Assembly (NCBI RefSeq): GCF_001437155.1
Contig: NZ_JQAR01000007.1
Coordinates: 30,112-94,111, forward strand
From: Liquorilactobacillus mali
GTDB lineage: Bacteria > Bacillota > Bacilli > Lactobacillales > Lactobacillaceae
DNA: 64,000 nucleotides
Reading direction: 5' to 3'
Shown one piece after another: positions 61,248 through 64,000 of this stretch (the stretch's first letter is position 1; every line of letters starts with the position of its first letter). The notes under the pieces are model-generated. The model did not search any database, was not told the origin of the DNA, and worked only from the letters and a program-made list of their open reading frames with translations. The position numbers and the translations under genes were made by a program.

Positions 61248-61523
61248 GTGTCAATGGAAGATATTGTTTTCACTTTTGAATTCGACGATGCTAATAGTAA
61301 CATTATTGCAAATGACTACCTTGAAAATGGCTGGAGACTCCTTCATGTTGGACAAAAAACGGTCATTGATCCACAGAGTAAACAAATGTATTATACAACT
61401 GTCTATGTAGTTGGCGCTACAAGTCAAGTATACGAATCATGGAAAGAAGAACAATTTCTGCTGAGAGAAAAGGCGACAAGAATCAAAGAATTCGTAAAAG
61501 CCAACGATAACGGAAACTTCTAA
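61248..61523 (+). CDS. Small acidic protein of unknown function
   Basis: About 91 residues from a GTG at 61248 (AAAGGA 5 nt upstream); an ATG at 61254 is an alternative. FTFEFDDANSNIIANDYLENGWRLLHVGQKT followed by YYTTVYVVGA looks like a small alpha/beta fold, with a helical end. No membrane segment. I do not recognise the family. Followed by a hairpin of the dispersed type. Confidence 0.7.
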   Translation: MSMEDIVFTFEFDDANSNIIANDYLENGWRLLHVGQKTVIDPQSKQMYYTTVYVVGATSQVYESWKEEQFLLREKATRIKEFVKANDNGNF

Positions 61524-61560
61524 TATAAACAAATTCAGACAAAATTAAAAACACTTTAAA

Positions 61561-61608
61561 AAAGGACCAGATCAAAATTCGACTCTTGATCTGGTTCCTT
61601 TTCATTTT
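61561..61608 (+). terminator. Terminator; member of the dispersed hairpin family
   Basis: AAAGGACCAGATCAA pairs with TTGATCTGGTTCCTTT, with a small bulge, then TTCATTTT. Loop AATTCGACTC differs from the others but the GATCAAAA part is shared. Confidence 0.8.
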
Positions 61609-61772
61609 CTATGATTAAAAATTTGCTGTCTTCTTTTGCGTAACTCACAGCGAAATAACTGACATTAGTAATTTTACATTAATAATAAAATTTGCAGATT
61701 CGATTACTCTCTACTTTTCTTTCCATTACTATCTTCACCAAAGTTATAAATGGATGGGTAAAACAGTATGTA

Positions 61773-62165
61773 CTAAATAGTTTCTTGTCTTCCTGTCAGA
61801 AATTCTTGAATTTGAGCCTTTTCAATATTAGTTAATGTTGCTTGATAAGACTCACTCATCAGCTTCTTTTGAAGATCTGTTGTTACTTCCCAAAAGCCAT
61901 CGATTCTTTCAAATTCTGATTTCTCACATTTTTTAAATATAGGATAAATATCAAGAAATTCATCCCACTCAAGATATGGTTCTTCTGTGATACTCTCAAC
62001 ATATCCTTGCTTCAAAGCATATTCTGTCGGCAAACCAAATTCATCAATAATTTTGTCCTTTATTAGCGCTTGGTAAACTTGTGCTTTATAATCTAACGTT
62101 ACATCTTCACCTTCAGCAAGTTCTTCAACCGCCTGTTCAACAAGAACTGGATAAATTACTCTCAT
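61773..62165 (-). CDS. Unknown 130-residue protein, third gene of the zinc-independent ribosomal protein operon
   Basis: Soluble, strongly acidic protein (many Glu/Asp), MRVIYPVLVEQAVEELAEGEDVTL at the start, then EPYLEWDEFLDIYPIFKKCEKSEFERIDGFW. One Cys, no zinc-binding pattern, no membrane segment. GAGG lies 8 nt before the ATG and only 10 nt separate it from the L32 paralogue, so it is almost certainly co-transcribed with it. I do not recognise the family. Its place suggests a role in zinc limitation. Confidence 0.75.
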   Translation of the reverse strand: MRVIYPVLVEQAVEELAEGEDVTLDYKAQVYQALIKDKIIDEFGLPTEYALKQGYVESITEEPYLEWDEFLDIYPIFKKCEKSEFERIDGFWEVTTDLQKKLMSESYQATLTNIEKAQIQEFLTGRQETI

Positions 62166-62175
62166 AAAAAATACC

Positions 62176-62334
62176 TCACTTCTTACGGTTTTTTATCTCC
62201 TCCAGTGAATAATGATGACTCCGATGATATTCACCTGTAGAAGTATTTAAGGAAAATGGTGGTACAGTTAACTTTTTATTCCCTCTGCGTTTATTTTTCT
62301 TGCTTTTTGATGTTTTTCTTGCTGGAACAGCCAT
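62176..62334 (-). CDS. rpmF2: Zinc-independent paralogue of ribosomal protein bL32
   Basis: 52 residues: [21 protein letters not shown] is the L32 N-terminus. The usual four-Cys zinc site is absent: where normal L32 has CxxC, this has [15 protein letters not shown]. Known C-minus L32 copies are made in zinc starvation and replace the zinc form. GGGGG lies about 8 nt upstream of the ATG. It is too short for most gene callers, but coding is clear from family match and spacing. Sits 19 nt after rpsN2. Confidence 0.9.
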   Translation of the reverse strand: MAVPARKTSKSKKNKRRGNKKLTVPPFSLNTSTGEYHRSHHYSLEEIKNRKK

Positions 62335-62353
62335 AATTATTCCCCCTCTTTTT

Positions 62354-62623
62354 TTACCAACTAGCCTTTTTTACACCAGGAATTTGTCCTTTGTGTGCCA
62401 ATTCTCTAAATCTAATTCTTGACATTCCAAACTTACGCATGTAGGCATGTGGTCTTCCGTCCAAAAAATCACGATTATGTAATCGAGTTGGCGAAGCGTT
62501 CCGTGGTAGTTTGCTTAATCCCTCGTAATCATGCTTTGCAATCAATTCTTTTCTTCTCTCAGCATATTTAGCAACCTGCATCTCTAATTTCTTTTGCTTT
62601 GCTATTTTAGACTTTTTAGCCAA
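62354..62623 (-). CDS. rpsN2: Zinc-independent ribosomal protein uS14
   Basis: 89 residues, the length of zinc-free (C-minus) S14; no Cys at all. [27 protein letters not shown] at the start and [51 protein letters not shown] at the end are typical. A TTG start (62621-62623) has AAGGA 6 nt upstream. First gene of the zinc-starvation operon, with the promoter and Zur-like site upstream. Confidence 0.95.
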   Translation of the reverse strand: MAKKSKIAKQKKLEMQVAKYAERRKELIAKHDYEGLSKLPRNASPTRLHNRDFLDGRPHAYMRKFGMSRIRFRELAHKGQIPGVKKASW

Positions 62624-62645
62624 AATAATTCCTTCTTTCTTTTTA

Positions 62646-62664
62646 AACAGTAACAATTACTATT
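62646..62664. promoter_or_regulatory. Zur-like operator
   Basis: AACAGTAACAATTACTATT is a 9-1-9 inverted repeat with 7 of 9 matching pairs, core GTAAC-A-ATTAC, close to the Zur box GTAATnATTAC. It overlaps the start site just downstream of the -10 (62666-62671), good for repression. Zur itself is not in this window. Confidence 0.65.
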
Positions 62665-62665
62665 T

Positions 62666-62694
62666 ATATTACACCTCTTTTGCCTTTTTGTAAA
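62666..62694 (-). promoter_or_regulatory. Promoter of the rpsN2-rpmF2 operon
   Basis: TTTACA (62689-62694), 17-nt spacer, TAATAT (62666-62671) on the minus strand, about 43 nt before the TTG start. Confidence 0.75.
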
Positions 62695-62967
62695 TATTAT
62701 TACTGTTTTAATCTTTGCCTATAGGACGATTTGTCATTATCATTAAAAAGTAATCACAGTGAAAAATAATAAAAATTATCGACTTCTACATTTTTCTAAA
62801 TATGTCTCCGTATTTCAACTATGTTAAACTCGACTTGAAAATAAATACGGATTGGTTCAAACTACAAATGATAGTTATTTAAAATAATAGTTTTTTATAT
62901 TGAAAGTGCTATAGTCCAAAAACTGATGACTATAAAAGCTGAATACATATTCCAGGGGGGAGCATAT

Positions 62968-63348
62968 ATGGCAAAAATTATTCAGGGAACAGATGGTAAA
63001 AAATATAAGAAAATTGAACCAGAAACAAATAGAAAAAGAACAGTTGAAATAGTTATGGGCGCAATTTCACTAATTATTTCCGTTCTTTTAATTGGTTCAG
63101 GGCTAGGAGTGGCATCACTTGCTGACGCTTGGGGCGGTGGCGGAATTTACACAACTAAATTTATCTTTGGAATTCTTTTAGCTGTCCTTGCCTTTATTTT
63201 ATGTTTTTTTATCAACAAAAATAGAAAACTGATTGGATGGGTTATCTTAGCTATAGGCATATATATTGGGGGATTTTGTGGTGTATATGGTATAGCCGGA
63301 GGAATTTTGTTTATCATTACTGGTATACTTGCTTTACTTAGAAAATAA
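62968..63348 (+). CDS. Four-helix membrane protein with a short N-terminal motif
   Basis: 126 residues from the ATG at 62968 (GGGGG about 7 nt upstream). The N-terminus has IIQGTDGKKYKKIEP, echoed by the next gene (IQDEEGNTYVQVKP). Then four membrane helices (about 26-48, 60-78, 82-100, 105-124). It may be a small membrane partner of the next protein. Unknown function. Confidence 0.72.
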   Translation: MAKIIQGTDGKKYKKIEPETNRKRTVEIVMGAISLIISVLLIGSGLGVASLADAWGGGGIYTTKFIFGILLAVLAFILCFFINKNRKLIGWVILAIGIYIGGFCGVYGIAGGILFIITGILALLRK

Positions 63349-63367
63349 ATAATTTGGGGGAATTATT

Positions 63368-63955
63368 ATGTCTAGAAAGATTCAAGACGAAGAAGGAAAC
63401 ACTTATGTCCAAGTAAAACCTTGGTATAAAAAATGGTGGATTTGGGTATTAGCTATTATAGTTCTGTTTTTTGCATTTGGGCTTGTGGGAGGAAACAAAA
63501 AAGGGGCAAGTTCTTCTAACAGTAATAGCACATCTAAAGCATCAGGACATCAAACTACTAATTCTGAAAAAAGCACTGAATCATCAACAACTTCTAAAAA
63601 AATAACAGTTGATTATCAGAGCTACAATTATTCAAAAGCAAAAACATACTCTACTAACTACACAGATACTTCTTGGAATGCTGCTACAATTTCCGTTCCC
63701 AAAGTTGTTCTTTACACGCTTGACAGTCCAACAACTTATAAGTCGGCTAATGATGGAACATTTAAAGCTCAAGGCTTCGTAAGACTATATTTTTCAGTAA
63801 AAGCCAATCGTGATGTTTCTGTATATCCAACTCAAGGAACATATATATACAACGGATCCGAGCAACACGAAGCAGATAGTGGAGAAAGTTGGGACGGAGA
63901 CATAAGTAATGGAGTAACAAAAACTGGCGTAGTTACTGTTCCTATGAGAGTATAA
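63368..63955 (+). CDS. Anchored surface protein with Ser/Thr linker
   Basis: 195 residues. Short N-terminal motif IQDEEGNTYVQVKP, one membrane helix (about 25-43, WWIWVLAIIVLFFAFGLV), a Ser/Thr/Asn-rich linker (about 46-80) and a C-terminal domain of repeated beta strands (WNAATISVPKVVLYTLDS..., TFKAQGFVRLYFSVKANRDVSVYPTQG). This resembles DUF4352/DUF5067-type extracellular domains. The end, VVTVPMRV, seems abrupt, so the domain may be truncated. RBS GGGGG. It follows the previous gene by 19 nt. Confidence 0.75.
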   Translation: MSRKIQDEEGNTYVQVKPWYKKWWIWVLAIIVLFFAFGLVGGNKKGASSSNSNSTSKASGHQTTNSEKSTESSTTSKKITVDYQSYNYSKAKTYSTNYTDTSWNAATISVPKVVLYTLDSPTTYKSANDGTFKAQGFVRLYFSVKANRDVSVYPTQGTYIYNGSEQHEADSGESWDGDISNGVTKTGVVTVPMRV

Positions 63956-64000
63956 AATAGTTTGTGTAAATGAATAAAAATCCTATTGAAAAGGGAATCC

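Overview
The window is a low-GC Firmicutes chromosome segment, most likely from a Lactobacillaceae species. The reasons are the Gram-positive PolC, the HrcA/CIRCE heat-shock operon, the YneF/YnzC/LexA group, a D-lactate dehydrogenase beside rpsB, an L27 with the cleavable N-terminal extension plus its protease Prp, T-box leaders, and the lactobacillar gene order. The genus is an inference; Ligilactobacillus or Liquorilactobacillus-like genomes would fit. No rRNA, CRISPR array, prophage or intact insertion sequence was seen.

Positions 1-50200 are a dense housekeeping region, nearly all on the minus strand. Read in the direction of transcription (right to left) the blocks are: tRNA-Arg; L21 leader-rplU-prp-rpmA-(terminator)-pepP; efp-asp23-nusB; folD-xseA-xseB-ispA-tlyA-argR-recN; lexA (plus strand, with SOS box) facing ynzC and yneF; plsC (plus strand); trmN6-GIY-YIG; ldhD; rpsB-(attenuator)-tsf-pyrH-frr-uppS-cdsA-rseP-proS-polC; rimP-nusA-ylxR-ylxQ-infB-rbfA-(terminator)-truB-ribF; CIRCE-hrcA-grpE-dnaK-(terminator)-dnaJ; lepA; a TetR regulator beside a divergent nucleoside hydrolase; a DUF3013-like gene-prmA-rsmE-small membrane protein-rel-dtd; and the 5' end of an unidentified gene. 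These genes make and mature ribosomes and tRNAs, start translation, fold proteins, replicate and repair DNA, and build isoprenoid and phospholipid precursors.

Positions 50200-64000 are accessory and much looser, with long AT-rich spacers. They contain an aminoglycoside-phosphotransferase-fold kinase, a DUF4870-like membrane protein, a T-box-controlled FAH-family hydratase, a two-gene operon for an anchored Asp-box propeller protein and a membrane protein with a helical cytoplasmic tail, a BASS-family transporter, YisL, a second T-box in front of an OsmC-family gene, and two related surface/membrane proteins at the right edge. There is also an operon of zinc-independent S14 and cysteine-free L32 paralogues with a third unknown gene, behind a strong promoter overlapped by a Zur-like palindrome. 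Several very small membrane-protein genes and a family of similar terminator-like hairpins are scattered here.

Points most worth a second look: the zinc-starvation operon with its uncharacterised third gene; the two T-boxes in front of genes that are not obvious amino-acid genes; the Asp-box/membrane-protein pair; the dispersed hairpin family; a three-hairpin candidate RNA near 50736-50861; and the 34-residue membrane peptide at 59300-59404. No complete new multi-gene system could be demonstrated from sequence alone.
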